Of a DNA stretch of 22,714 bases, positions 1 through 8,813 are shown in pieces; the stretch's first letter is position 1, and every line of letters starts with the position of its first letter. The notes under the pieces are model-generated. The model made no database searches. It saw only the letters and a program-made list of their open reading frames with translations, and was not told the origin of the DNA. Location: NCBI GenBank assembly GCA_964486825.1, contig CAZAQS010000052.1:1-22714 (forward strand), written 5' to 3'. The DNA is from CAZAQS01 sp964486825 (GTDB lineage Bacteria; Chloroflexota; Anaerolineae; Anaerolineales; UBA4823). The translations under genes were made by a program, and so were the position numbers.

Positions 1-2
1 GG

Positions 3-53
3 GTAGATCTTTGCAAGCAAGGGGGGTTTCGTAACAACTGGGGAGGAATTTAG
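3..53 (+). other. possible C-terminal tail of an upstream gene
   Basis: Reading from base 3 there are 16 open codons ending in TAG at 51-53, five bases before the first clear start at 59. Given the tight packing of the following genes, this could be the end of another gene of the same operon. The fragment is too short to recognise. The other two forward frames stop at 4-6 and 32-34, so the choice of frame is weak. Confidence 0.2.
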
Positions 54-58
54 GAAGC

Positions 59-1399
59 ATGAAGGTTGTTCTAGCAGTTCATCACTTTCCACCCGTTTAC
101 ACAGGAGGAGCTGAGTTGCGTGCTCACCGGACTGCCTCCGCTCTGATGAGTAGAGGCTATGAGGTACATGTAATTTGTGTTGAACGCGTCGATGTTTCTC
201 ATCCTGAGGGTGAAGAGCTGACCTGGGAAGATGACTTCTACGAACATATCCCAGTGCGGAGACTGTTTTTTGATAGGCATAAAGCTCCTGATCCTGCACG
301 CTGGGAATACGATAATCCTTGGGTCGGAGAGCATGTATACGAATACCTCAAGCAAGTGTCTCCGCAAATATTCCACCTGATTAGTGGATATATGATTACC
401 GGAAGCGCCTTGCAAGCGGCAATGCAACAGAGCATCCCAACCGTGGTCACGCTCACGGATTTCTGGTTCCTATGCCCGCGCTTTACGATGTTGAGGAGCA
501 ATGGAGAGTTATCCACCCTGCCGCTTGATGCTGCCACCTGCGCACGCTGTGTAGCAGAAGAGCAGCGCCGTTTTTCCTTGCCTTCCAGGTTTTCACCTCC
601 TGGCCTGATGGAGGTCTTTTGGAGGGCTCAGAAAGGGCGGATCGACCAGGCCCAGGCCAGGATTGATTTCTTACGTAATACATTGCAACAGGTGGATGCA
701 ATCATAAGCCCCTCTCAGTTTTTGAAATCAATGTTCATCCAGTCCGGTTTCGGGGGGGATCAAATTGTCTATTCGAGGCAAGGGCGTGATTTTCCTGACC
801 TGGATCCAGCCCTGCTGATGAAAACTCCCTCTGATTCATTGAGAGTTGGGTACCTGGGGCAGATTATCCCAATTAAGGGTGTACATGTTCTATTTGAAGC
901 AGTCAGACAAATGGAGGGGACACCGATAAGTGTGAAGGCTTATGGAGATATGACTCCCTTCCCCGACTATACACAACAACTCAAAGGCCTGGTGGCGATA
1001 GACAGCCGGTTGAGTCTGGAAGGAAAGTATGACAGCTCTGATTTGAGCCATGTTTTCTCCGACCTGGATGTGATCGTGGTACCTTCGGAATGGTATGAGA
1101 ACAGCCCGAATGTAATCTTGGAAGCCTTCGCACACCGTACTCCTGTCGTGGCCTCGAATATGGGTGGCATGGCTGAATTGGTTCAGGATGGAGTCAATGG
1201 GCTGCTTTTTGAGCCTGGCAATCCCCTCAGTCTGGCTAAACAGTTAAGGCGGTTAACCGAAGACCCGGCTCTCTTGACCGAATTGCAAAAGGGTATTGAA
1301 CCAGTAAAAAGTGTACGTGAGGAAATCGACCAATTGGAGGAAATCTATCGAGGTGTCTTGGAAAAACGACCTCTTCCTAAGGAGGTTCTGTGGAAATGA
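59..1399 (+). CDS. GT4-family glycosyltransferase
   Basis: Retaining GT-B glycosyltransferase expected to add a sugar from a nucleotide-sugar donor to a lipid-linked glycan at the cytoplasmic face of the membrane. The N-terminal domain opens with a beta strand and the loop PPVYTGGAE (about residues 11-19), typical of family 4. The C-terminal donor domain carries the EX7E motif E347-N-S-P-N-V-I-L-E355, followed by a TPVVAS strand and a GG-containing loop. An unusual cysteine set (C139, C161, C164) lies in an insert after the DFWFLCPR stretch. It could be structural or bind metal, which is my inference. Length is 446 aa, normal for the family. The ATG at 59 follows GGGAGGAA (41-48). The stop overlaps the next start. 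Sugar specificity cannot be read from sequence. Confidence 0.9.
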   Translation: MKVVLAVHHFPPVYTGGAELRAHRTASALMSRGYEVHVICVERVDVSHPEGEELTWEDDFYEHIPVRRLFFDRHKAPDPARWEYDNPWVGEHVYEYLKQVSPQIFHLISGYMITGSALQAAMQQSIPTVVTLTDFWFLCPRFTMLRSNGELSTLPLDAATCARCVAEEQRRFSLPSRFSPPGLMEVFWRAQKGRIDQAQARIDFLRNTLQQVDAIISPSQFLKSMFIQSGFGGDQIVYSRQGRDFPDLDPALLMKTPSDSLRVGYLGQIIPIKGVHVLFEAVRQMEGTPISVKAYGDMTPFPDYTQQLKGLVAIDSRLSLEGKYDSSDLSHVFSDLDVIVVPSEWYENSPNVILEAFAHRTPVVASNMGGMAELVQDGVNGLLFEPGNPLSLAKQLRRLTEDPALLTELQKGIEPVKSVREEIDQLEEIYRGVLEKRPLPKEVLWK

Positions 1400-2316
1400 G
1401 CCTGCCGGAGGTAACCGTTGTTGTGCTCAATTGGAATGGCCTAAGCGATACTCTGGCTTGCCTGGATTCATTGAGGCATTTAGAGTATCCATCGTTCCAG
1501 GTCGTTGTTGTTGATAATGGTTCGAAGGACGGCTCACCGAAGGTGATCCGAGAATCGCACCCTGAGGTAAGGTTGATTGAGACCGGCGAAAATTTAGGGT
1601 ATGTGGGAGGAAATAACCTGGGGTTGGATTATGCCTGCTCTCGCAAATCCGCTTACGCTTTGCTTTTAAACAACGATACTCTGGTGGCGCCTGATTTTCT
1701 CCACAAGATGGTCGGGTTTACAGAGACGGACCCAAGTATTGGGGTTGTGGGACCAACGATTTATTACGCCGAGGCGCCTGAAATGATTTGGTCGGCGGGT
1801 GGTAAGCTTGACCGGCGTACTGGATTAACCTTATTGGAGGGCATGGACGAGATCGACAAGGGACAATACGGGGAAGCTCCTCGCCAGGTTGACTTTGTAA
1901 CCGGTTGTGCTCTGCTTGTAAAAACCTCGGTTGTTAAGGAAGTAGGAAAATTAGATAGCCGCTTTTTTGCTTATTTTGAGGAGAATGAGTGGTGCATAAG
2001 GGTGGCTCAAGCCGGTTACAAGATATACCACTTGCCCAATGCCAAAATTTGGCACAAGATTTCGCCCGACCGGCGGGAACATTCGCCGCAGGTTTACTAT
2101 TACATGACCCGGAACCGCCTATTGTTTACGCGGTTAGCAAGGCTGGGCGTCTCCTCGTGGTTGAGCATTTTCTGGGAATATTTTCGCAGGTTGCTCAGTT
2201 GGAGCATCCGTCCTCGCTGGAAATATAAAGCGCCGCAGCGCAATGCCATGCTTAGAGGGATTTACGATTTCGGCCGGCAGAGGTTTGGTAGGGTAGATAT
2301 AGGGAGGGGGATATGA
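1396..2316 (+). CDS. GT2-family glycosyltransferase (rhamnosyltransferase-like)
   Basis: Inverting GT-A glycosyltransferase of about 306 aa, likely adding one sugar of the repeat unit. Visible marks are the N-terminal strand TVVVLNWNG (about 7-15), VVVDNGSKDGS (37-47), the acidic nucleotide-binding site LLNNDT (90-95), and the late FFAYFEENEWCIR block that carries the catalytic-base region of this family. The C-terminal about 70 residues are basic and aromatic and may sit on the membrane. I chose ATG 1396 because it makes an ATGA overlap with the previous stop and lies 10 nt after AAGGAGG (1379-1385). A GTG at 1390 (four-base spacing) would add two residues. The end forms another ATGA overlap with the next gene. 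Confidence 0.9.
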   Translation: MSLPEVTVVVLNWNGLSDTLACLDSLRHLEYPSFQVVVVDNGSKDGSPKVIRESHPEVRLIETGENLGYVGGNNLGLDYACSRKSAYALLLNNDTLVAPDFLHKMVGFTETDPSIGVVGPTIYYAEAPEMIWSAGGKLDRRTGLTLLEGMDEIDKGQYGEAPRQVDFVTGCALLVKTSVVKEVGKLDSRFFAYFEENEWCIRVAQAGYKIYHLPNAKIWHKISPDRREHSPQVYYYMTRNRLLFTRLARLGVSSWLSIFWEYFRRLLSWSIRPRWKYKAPQRNAMLRGIYDFGRQRFGRVDIGRGI

Positions 2317-3524
2317 AAATACTCTTTCTCTCACGTTGGTACCCATTTCCTCAAGATAATGGTTCGAAAATCCGGGTGTTTAACCTGATCAAATATCTCG
2401 CGGCAAAGCATTCAGTCGACCTTCTATCCTTTAGCGCGGCGCATGTTGAAAAGATGCGCATAGAGGAGATGAAAAAATACTGCAATCGAGTCGAGACAGT
2501 TGTCTTTAAGAAAATCACCCAAGGCGTGCTGAAAAGTTTGCAGAACTTATTATCGCCGACGCCGCTTTTCCTTCATAAAACCCATAGTATGGAGATGCAA
2601 AGACTGGTGGAAAGAACCGTAAAGGAACAGGAATATGATCTGGTTATTGCCTCTCAAATGTCCATGGTACCTTATGCGATGGAAATACCCGTTCGGCGGA
2701 GAGTTTTCGAAGAAATTGAATTGACCGTGTTTTATGAAAAATATTGGTTAGAAACCCAAAAACTCAAGCGAGGGCGAAACTGGCTGACCTGGGTAAAAGC
2801 CACCCGCTATATTGCTTCCACACTAGAGAGTTTTGATGGGGGTACGGTAGTTTCGGAAATCGAACGACAGCGAGTAAAACAAATCTACCGGGGCGGCTCT
2901 CCGGTATGCATTATTCCGAATGGAGTGGGTTTCCCAGATGGAAAGACTGATTTTGGTTTGCCAATCCCAGATACGCTGGTCTTTTCAGGATCGTTGACAT
3001 ACGACGCCAATATGGATGCTATATCTTACTTTATGGGAGAAATCTTTCCACTCGTAAAAGCTGCCCGGCCTGAAGTCAAGCTGTTGGTTACGGGAAAATT
3101 AGATGGGGTTCAGGTTGATGATCTCCCGAATAAAGATTGGATCAGTTTCACTGGATACTTAGAAGACGTACGGCCAGCCGTAGCCACAAGTTGGGCCAGT
3201 ATTGTTCCTTTGAGAAAGGGAGGCGGTACCCGGTTGAAAATTTTGGAAGCGCTTTCCCTGGGAGTTCCGGTAATCACGACATCGAAAGGGGTTGAAGGGC
3301 TGGATCTCTTCCCTGAAAAGGATATTTTTATCGCAGATCAGCCTGAGACTTTTGCCAATACCATCTTGAAAGTTTTGGAAAACCCAGGGCTGAGAGAGCG
3401 TAGCGGTCAAGCGGGCCAACAAAAAGTGAGGCAGAAATATGATTGGAATGTAATTGGCCCTCAATTTTGTAATTTTATCGAAGGGGTGGTAGAGGAAGGA
3501 GGTAAAAATTGGCCAGTTTCTTAG
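2313..3524 (+). CDS. GT4-family glycosyltransferase (TIGR03087-like)
   Basis: GT-B glycosyltransferase of 403 aa. The N-terminus (MKILFLSRWYPFPQDNGSK) and the C-terminal GGGTRLKILEALSLGVPV block, with the donor-site glutamate E312, match the group of family 4 enzymes that includes the PEP-CTERM-linked Stp1-type transferases. It is clearly related to the interrupted gene at 8810-9997 and more distantly to the one ending at 16170, so the locus has used this fold at least three times. ATG 2313 overlaps the previous TGA and is preceded by GGGAGGGGG. Its own stop lies inside the next gene's start. Acceptor and donor sugars are unknown. Confidence 0.9.
   Translation: MKILFLSRWYPFPQDNGSKIRVFNLIKYLAAKHSVDLLSFSAAHVEKMRIEEMKKYCNRVETVVFKKITQGVLKSLQNLLSPTPLFLHKTHSMEMQRLVERTVKEQEYDLVIASQMSMVPYAMEIPVRRRVFEEIELTVFYEKYWLETQKLKRGRNWLTWVKATRYIASTLESFDGGTVVSEIERQRVKQIYRGGSPVCIIPNGVGFPDGKTDFGLPIPDTLVFSGSLTYDANMDAISYFMGEIFPLVKAARPEVKLLVTGKLDGVQVDDLPNKDWISFTGYLEDVRPAVATSWASIVPLRKGGGTRLKILEALSLGVPVITTSKGVEGLDLFPEKDIFIADQPETFANTILKVLENPGLRERSGQAGQQKVRQKYDWNVIGPQFCNFIEGVVEEGGKNWPVS
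3493..3502 (+). promoter_or_regulatory. strong ribosome-binding site deciding a TTG start
   Basis: AGGAAGGAGG sits six bases before TTG 3509. This is the best match to the anti-Shine-Dalgarno in this part of the operon. It supports a TTG start for the membrane protein that follows, inside the last codons of the preceding gene. There is no in-frame ATG or GTG near it. Confidence 0.6.
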
Positions 3525-4945
3525 AGTCTCGGACGCGCCTGACTTCTAATACCTGGAAGAATCGCCTTCGGATTATTAAGGTTCTGATCATCCTGGCTTC
3601 GTTAGCGGTGGCCGGTGGAATTTCTTGGATCCTTCCGCCAACCTTCAAGTATTTCGATTTGCTATTGGGAGCGGCTTTCGGCTTGTTCGCGTTTTTTATG
3701 CTTTACCGGATGGGAAGGTTTGAGTATGGGATTATTGCTATCGTCCTGTCTGCGATCTTGTTGAACTTCTTCACATTGCCTACCGGCACCGATAGCAGGA
3801 TTGTCATTAGCCTATTGGTAACGCTGGGATTGATCTCGATTTGGTTACTCCAACTTATCATTACCAAAGATCGTGAGCAAACCCGTCCTTTACCCATTAC
3901 CGTGCCCATCATACTTTTTGTGGTAGTAAATATTATTTCTTACTTCTGGGGAAATTTGCTGAGAGATCCGCTTGTGGAAGTCTGGAGTACATTCCCCTTT
4001 GTTCAGTTAGGCGCGCTGGCTGTCAACATTTTATTACCCTTGCTAGCCCTGATGGTTGCAAACAAAATTCGCGACGTAAAATGGTTGAAGATAATTACCG
4101 GGTTGGTTGTTGGCATTGGTGCACTCGTTGTTGTCTCCTACCTCTTCCAACTTCCAACTTTGGCAGCCTCGGCAAACGGAGCCAGGGGCTTGTTCGCTAC
4201 CTGGGTAGGCGCCCTGGCATTTGCCCTGATCTTGTTCCATAAGGACCTCTCTATACGTGTAAAAATCTTTCTTCTCATTCTTATTGCAGCATGGTCGTAT
4301 TACCACTTTGTGATGCATACATTCTGGTTGTCAGGTTGGATACCTCTGTTCGCTGCAATGGGCTTGCTTTCATTCTTTCACTCTAAGAAACTCTTCCTGG
4401 TTGCAATTGTCCTCGGCCTTGTCTTGTTTGCAGTCCGCTTTGAGTGGTTTTATCAGAACATCTATGTTGCCAACATGGAGGAAGGCGGCGCTGAGCGACT
4501 TGACTTGTGGAGAACGAATATCAACCTGGTTATCAGGCACCCTGTATTTGGGACTGGGCCAGCGGGTTACGCAGTTTACTATATGACTTATAACCCATAT
4601 GATGCTCGCTCGACTCATAATAATATCTTCGATATCCTGGCACAAACTGGGTTTATTGGTTTTGCCGTTTTTTCCTGGATGGCAGCTGCTTTTATCATGC
4701 TTGGTAATCGAATGCGAATTGCTCTTCGAGGCAAGAGAAATTTTGAAGAGGCATATACCAATGCAGTGTTGGCGGGTTTCCTAGCGGCACTATTAAGTAT
4801 GATGCTTGGAGACTGGGTGTTGCCTTTTGCTTACAACCAGACAATTACTGGTTTTGACAATGCCGCTTTCACCTGGATCTTTATCGGTGGTATGGCTGCT
4901 CTCTATTATCTTAAAAAATCCGAGGGGGTAGAGGAATTACGGTGA
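3509..4945 (+). CDS. O-antigen ligase/polymerase-like membrane protein (Wzy/WaaL type)
   Basis: Polytopic inner-membrane protein of 478 aa with roughly 11-12 hydrophobic segments. It probably polymerises or ligates the lipid-linked repeat units made by the neighbouring transferases on the outer face of the membrane. The diagnostic part is the large extracytoplasmic loop of the PF04932 family: HPVFGTGPAGY followed by STHNNIFDILAQTGFIG with H370, then a return into the membrane. Charged residues cluster at the N-terminus (residues 5-25), consistent with a cytoplasmic start. Translation begins at TTG 3509 behind AGGAAGGAGG, overlapping the previous gene by 16 nt. Its stop overlaps the next start as GTGA. 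Whether it acts as a polymerase or a ligase cannot be decided from sequence alone. Confidence 0.85.
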   Translation: MASFLESRTRLTSNTWKNRLRIIKVLIILASLAVAGGISWILPPTFKYFDLLLGAAFGLFAFFMLYRMGRFEYGIIAIVLSAILLNFFTLPTGTDSRIVISLLVTLGLISIWLLQLIITKDREQTRPLPITVPIILFVVVNIISYFWGNLLRDPLVEVWSTFPFVQLGALAVNILLPLLALMVANKIRDVKWLKIITGLVVGIGALVVVSYLFQLPTLAASANGARGLFATWVGALAFALILFHKDLSIRVKIFLLILIAAWSYYHFVMHTFWLSGWIPLFAAMGLLSFFHSKKLFLVAIVLGLVLFAVRFEWFYQNIYVANMEEGGAERLDLWRTNINLVIRHPVFGTGPAGYAVYYMTYNPYDARSTHNNIFDILAQTGFIGFAVFSWMAAAFIMLGNRMRIALRGKRNFEEAYTNAVLAGFLAALLSMMLGDWVLPFAYNQTITGFDNAAFTWIFIGGMAALYYLKKSEGVEELR

Positions 4946-6606
4946 GCGCTTCATCGACGCAAACGGCTTCTAAAAAGCTATCTGTGGCTTTGCTTGACAC
5001 GGACCGAAAGCAAGATGTTTTCATCGCGACCAGCCTATTTTTATTAGGCTTGCTGACGCGCCTGCCTTTTGCCGGGGAAATTCTTTACCATTGGGATGCA
5101 GTCAATTTCGCGAAAGCCTTGGAACGATTTGATGTCTGGGCGGGCCAACCCCATGTCCCCGGTTATATCCTATATGTTGCCTTGACGAAAATTGTCCACC
5201 TATTCCTACCAGATGCTCAAGCCACTCTGGTTGCCGTTAGCATGGTAGCTAGCGCTCTAGCTATCGTATTTCTTTATTTTCTTGGCCGAGATATCTACAA
5301 CCGTAGGACCGGTTTGATTGCAGCATTATTCCTGGCAGCCAGCCCTCTTTTTTGGTTCTACGGGGAGATCGCACTGCCACATACCTTGGACGCTCTGGTA
5401 GTGATCCTCCTGGTATGGCTTTTGTATCGTATCCTTCATGGGGAGTTTAACCTGGTTATTCCTGCTGCCATAGGGCTAGGAATTGCAGGGGGATTGAGAC
5501 CTCAAACACAGGTATTCTTGTTGCCTTTAGCTATATATGTAGGCTGGCAGGTAGGCTTGCGAAGGGCCTTTTATGCAGGCATAACGTTGACGATCGTCAA
5601 CCTGGCCTGGTTTATGCCCCTGGTTTGGTCCACAGGTGGGATAGGTATGTATTTCCATATCATGGGGAAGTATTCGGCCAACTTCAACGAGACCACCTCG
5701 ATCTTCAGTGCCGGGATGCTTGGATTTGCCAGGAATATGCGTAAACTGGTCATGTACAGCCTGTACGGGTGGAGCTTATTTGCAATCCCTGCTGTAATTG
5801 CTGGAGGTTTATTCACCTGGCGAAAGATCATAAAACCGGGCAAGAGCGGGTTTGTGGAGCGTTTGTTCTCAACCTTGGGCGCTCTGAACACGCCTCTGTT
5901 CTGGTTCTTCGCCCTATGGATGGCGCCGTCTTTGGCCTATTACGCCTTGATTCATATGGGCCAGCAGGGGTTGGTATTCATCTTTTTACCAGCATTATTA
6001 CTGTTTAGTGCTGTTGCAGTGGAAAATTTCAGCAGGAGACGGCAGTCCATTTCACAAGTACTTGTAGCAAGCCTTGTGACGATCAATGCCGCCATATTCC
6101 TGGCGGCGCCAACCTACCCCTTTGGAGTCGAGCGATTCAAGTTACTTACTTTTGACACGATTCGAGAGCACGATAAATTTCACATGGCCAGGTATGAGGG
6201 TGTGCAGAGGAATTTTTCTCCTGCTCACACCCTTCTGCTGACGTATGAATGGGTTTTTCCGGATTATTACCTGCGATACTTCGAGCACGTGCAATATGAG
6301 ATTGGTGCACGTTGGGAAGTTGGAGATGGGCTACCAACAATACGCCAGGCGGAGGCGCTGGATGCAGCTATACGTGGTCTGAGACCAGATCAGGATGGCT
6401 ATCTTTATATGGTAATTTTCGATGACGCTCTCCTGCAATACAATCATTCAAAATCTCGCCAGGAATCCGTCTTGCTATCCGACGGCAGCCGGCTGCATTA
6501 CGTGCGCTTTAAACCAAGCGAGTGGGTTTATTTTGGGCCGGAGTCCTTTGGCCTGGTCCCCCAGCATATGCTGCTGCCCCTCGAGGAGTTTTATTGGGAT
6601 GATTAA
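4942..6606 (+). CDS. GT-C fold membrane glycosyltransferase (GT39/ArnT-like)
   Basis: Membrane protein of 554 aa with about 11 hydrophobic segments between residues 25 and 400, and a soluble C-terminal domain of about 150 residues predicted outside the cytoplasm. The first extracytoplasmic loop has HWDAVNF with D52, in the place where GT-C enzymes keep their catalytic acidic residue, followed by GQPHVPGYILYVA. Enzymes of this fold use polyprenyl-phosphate sugars as donors. The role here is therefore probably side-branch decoration of the exported polymer or of a surface protein (inference). The GTG start overlaps the previous stop (GTGA) with GAGGAA upstream at 4931-4936. The stop overlaps the proposed start of the next gene by 8 nt. 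Confidence 0.8.
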   Translation: MSASSTQTASKKLSVALLDTDRKQDVFIATSLFLLGLLTRLPFAGEILYHWDAVNFAKALERFDVWAGQPHVPGYILYVALTKIVHLFLPDAQATLVAVSMVASALAIVFLYFLGRDIYNRRTGLIAALFLAASPLFWFYGEIALPHTLDALVVILLVWLLYRILHGEFNLVIPAAIGLGIAGGLRPQTQVFLLPLAIYVGWQVGLRRAFYAGITLTIVNLAWFMPLVWSTGGIGMYFHIMGKYSANFNETTSIFSAGMLGFARNMRKLVMYSLYGWSLFAIPAVIAGGLFTWRKIIKPGKSGFVERLFSTLGALNTPLFWFFALWMAPSLAYYALIHMGQQGLVFIFLPALLLFSAVAVENFSRRRQSISQVLVASLVTINAAIFLAAPTYPFGVERFKLLTFDTIREHDKFHMARYEGVQRNFSPAHTLLLTYEWVFPDYYLRYFEHVQYEIGARWEVGDGLPTIRQAEALDAAIRGLRPDQDGYLYMVIFDDALLQYNHSKSRQESVLLSDGSRLHYVRFKPSEWVYFGPESFGLVPQHMLLPLEEFYWDD

Positions 6607-7711
6607 TCGTACGCAAAACAGAGTTCATAGGAGACATGCGAAAGAATACATACACTCTGCGCTGGATCAACGGGTAAAACAACAGCGGGATGAGGTGCAT
6701 GGAGATCGTGGCGTGCCTGATTTATCGATCTCGATCATCAACTGGAACACGCATGAACTTTTAGCGGGTTGTCTCCAAACGATCGAACAAAACAAAGACG
6801 GCCTTAAGGTGGAAGTCATCGTAGTAGATAACGCATCCAAGGATGGAAGCCAGGAGATGGTTCAGAAGCGGTTCCCGCATGTTATATTGCTGGAAAACGA
6901 AGAAAACCTTGGCTTTGCACGGGCGAACAACCAGGCTATTGAGGCAAGCCATGGACGCTACATCATGCTATTGAACAGTGATACCCTGCTCCAACCCGGA
7001 AGCCCTCAGGCTATGGTGTCCTTTATGGACTCTCATCCAGATGTGGGTATCGTAGGAGCGGAACTCCTCCATAGAGATGGTAGTCTGCAGCGTTCTTGGG
7101 CCAAATTCCCATCAATATTCTCCGAGGTATTGGGAGCCAATTTTCGGTCCAGGAAGCGCTATACAACAAAAAAGGCCCCGCTTGCTTACGAGGTGGATTG
7201 GGTAGGTGGGGCTTGCTTGCTGATCCGCCGCACTACAATGGAGCAGGTAGGTCCTCTCGACGAGAGATTTTTTATGTACTCCGAGGAGCTTGATTGGTGC
7301 TACCGTACCAGGCAGCTAGGTTGGCTGGTTTGTTACTTACCAGGAGCCACCGTAGTCCATCTAGGCGGGCAGAGCAGTCGCCTGGCGAGCCGGCGTATGA
7401 AAGCCGAGCTTTATAAGAGTAAGTTGTTGTTTTTCTGTAAGCATTATGGCAGGCAGCGTGCTCTTCTGCTGACTGTGTTTCTTCAACTAATGTTCTATGC
7501 CCGGGGGGTATTGAGCATGGCTTTGGCTATACCCGGCATTAGCTGGGTGTCTAAAGGGGGTAATCTCTTCTGGGATTACCGGAAGCTTGCTGGTATTTTG
7601 CGCAAGACATTACGCGAACAGGAGTTGTGTAATGAGAATAGGTATCGACGCACGCTTTTTAACCCATCCACAAAGGGGGGGGTTCAAAACTTACACCATA
7701 AATCTCGTTAA
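6599..7711 (+). CDS. GT2-family glycosyltransferase
   Basis: Inverting GT-A glycosyltransferase. The catalytic domain begins at PDLSISIINWN, then EVIVVDNASKDGS, an NLGFARANNQ loop, LLNSDTLLQ (acidic donor site), VGGACLLIRR and MYSEELDWCYR, all standard for rhamnosyltransferase-like family 2 enzymes. The start is uncertain. ATG 6599 (GAGGAG 10 nt before it, 8-nt overlap with the previous gene) gives 370 aa with a basic 38-residue leader unlike the family. GTG 6713, 8 nt after GGAG, gives the usual short N-terminus. The last 26 codons run through the start of the next gene (80-nt overlap) and across a run of eight G residues; that tail looks non-native. See the finding on this overlap. Confidence 0.85.
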   Translation: MINRTQNRVHRRHAKEYIHSALDQRVKQQRDEVHGDRGVPDLSISIINWNTHELLAGCLQTIEQNKDGLKVEVIVVDNASKDGSQEMVQKRFPHVILLENEENLGFARANNQAIEASHGRYIMLLNSDTLLQPGSPQAMVSFMDSHPDVGIVGAELLHRDGSLQRSWAKFPSIFSEVLGANFRSRKRYTTKKAPLAYEVDWVGGACLLIRRTTMEQVGPLDERFFMYSEELDWCYRTRQLGWLVCYLPGATVVHLGGQSSRLASRRMKAELYKSKLLFFCKHYGRQRALLLTVFLQLMFYARGVLSMALAIPGISWVSKGGNLFWDYRKLAGILRKTLREQELCNENRYRRTLFNPSTKGGVQNLHHKSR

Positions 7712-8813
7712 GGCACTCTCATCGGTCGATCGTGAGAACGAGTATATTTTTTACGTAGATCGCGACCTCGAAGATACATCAGTACTCGAGAAGCGGAATG
7801 GTAACTTCGTGATAAAAGTGGTGGAAAATAAATTTCCTGCTGTTGGTATGCCAATGAGAGAACAACTATTCCTCAGGAGGCAGATCAGAAAAGATCGCTT
7901 GGATGTGGTCCACTTCCTATGCAATACGGCTACTGCTAACCTGCCTGGCCCTTTTGTCTTAACTCTGCACGATACGATCCAACTGAAATCAGAGCCAATC
8001 TTCGACATAAAAAAGGGTTATAAACCAAACAAGAGGGCTGCTATTAACGCATATTCCAAATGGGCAATCGAGCGTACGGCCAGAACAGCCAATAAAATCA
8101 TTACCGTATCATCTTATGAGAAGTACCAGATCGCTGACCAGCTGGATATACCGCCGGAGCGGATCGATGTTACTCCTCTCGCTCCCAATGCAATTTTCAA
8201 GATGGCGTGTCCTCAACAGAGGCAGGAGTGGCGTGCCTTTATCGCTGAAAAATACGGTATAAGGAACCGCTTTATCCTGGCGGTTGGGTATGAACCCCGT
8301 AAGAATATCCCTTTTCTGATCGAGGTGTTTGCAAGCATTTACCTGGAATTTTCCGATCTGGAGTTGGTGATTGTGGCTGCTGAAGAGAACAGCCGTCTAA
8401 GTTTCCGCCAGATGGCGATAGATTGTTCTATTGAAGATCGTGTTCGAATATTAGGTGCTCTTCCGCCTGAGGAGTTGGCCATCCTTTATAATTTGACTGA
8501 AGTATTTGCTTTTCCTTCTGAGCGAGAGAGTTTTGGCTTACCGCCTTTGGAGGCCTTAGCATGTGGGGCGCCTGTCGTGGCGATGGATGCCACCTCACTC
8601 CCGGAAATCTTGGAGGATGGAGCACTCATGGTAAAAAACAAGGATATCCAAGCCTGGAGGGATGCTATCACGAGCATAGTGGCCAACGAGAGTCTGCGGA
8701 TTGCCCTGGTCGAGAAGGGATTGGAACAGGCGGCAAAGTTTTCTTGGGAAGAATGTGCTCGCCAGACCCTGGCTGTCTATCAAGATGCGGTAAGAGAAAA
8801 CGGAGCTGAATGA
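7632..8813 (+). CDS. GT4-family glycosyltransferase (mannosyltransferase MtfB/WbdA-like)
   Basis: Retaining GT-B glycosyltransferase of 393 aa. The N-terminus MRIGIDARFL then HPQRGGFKTYTINLV is the nucleotide-loop arrangement of the GT4_MtfB-like group. The middle has ANKIITVSSYEK and the C-terminal domain has ILAVGYEPRKN, the EX7E motif E299-S-F-G-L-P-P-L-E307, and GAPVVAMDATSLPEIL. By family resemblance it may use GDP-mannose or a related donor, but this is not shown. ATG 7632 lies seven bases after AGGAG (7620-7624). A longer reading from TTG 7587 adds residues foreign to the family. The stop overlaps the next ATG (ATGA). A G8 run at 7675-7682 falls in codons 15-17. Confidence 0.9.
   Translation: MRIGIDARFLTHPQRGGFKTYTINLVKALSSVDRENEYIFYVDRDLEDTSVLEKRNGNFVIKVVENKFPAVGMPMREQLFLRRQIRKDRLDVVHFLCNTATANLPGPFVLTLHDTIQLKSEPIFDIKKGYKPNKRAAINAYSKWAIERTARTANKIITVSSYEKYQIADQLDIPPERIDVTPLAPNAIFKMACPQQRQEWRAFIAEKYGIRNRFILAVGYEPRKNIPFLIEVFASIYLEFSDLELVIVAAEENSRLSFRQMAIDCSIEDRVRILGALPPEELAILYNLTEVFAFPSERESFGLPPLEALACGAPVVAMDATSLPEILEDGALMVKNKDIQAWRDAITSIVANESLRIALVEKGLEQAAKFSWEECARQTLAVYQDAVRENGAE

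Noticed and set aside
6422..6598. Longer N-terminus for the second GT2 enzyme
   Set aside because: The added residues overlap the end of the GT-C gene in another frame and are cysteine-rich and unlike any GT2 leader. ATG 6599 or GTG 6713 is better.
7560..7632. Possible single-base indel near the end of the GT2 gene, which would make it stop at TAA 7630-7632, overlapping the next ATG as TAATG
   Set aside because: No similarity break could be located upstream, and a long overlap alone does not prove a frameshift. Kept only as a reason to compare relatives.
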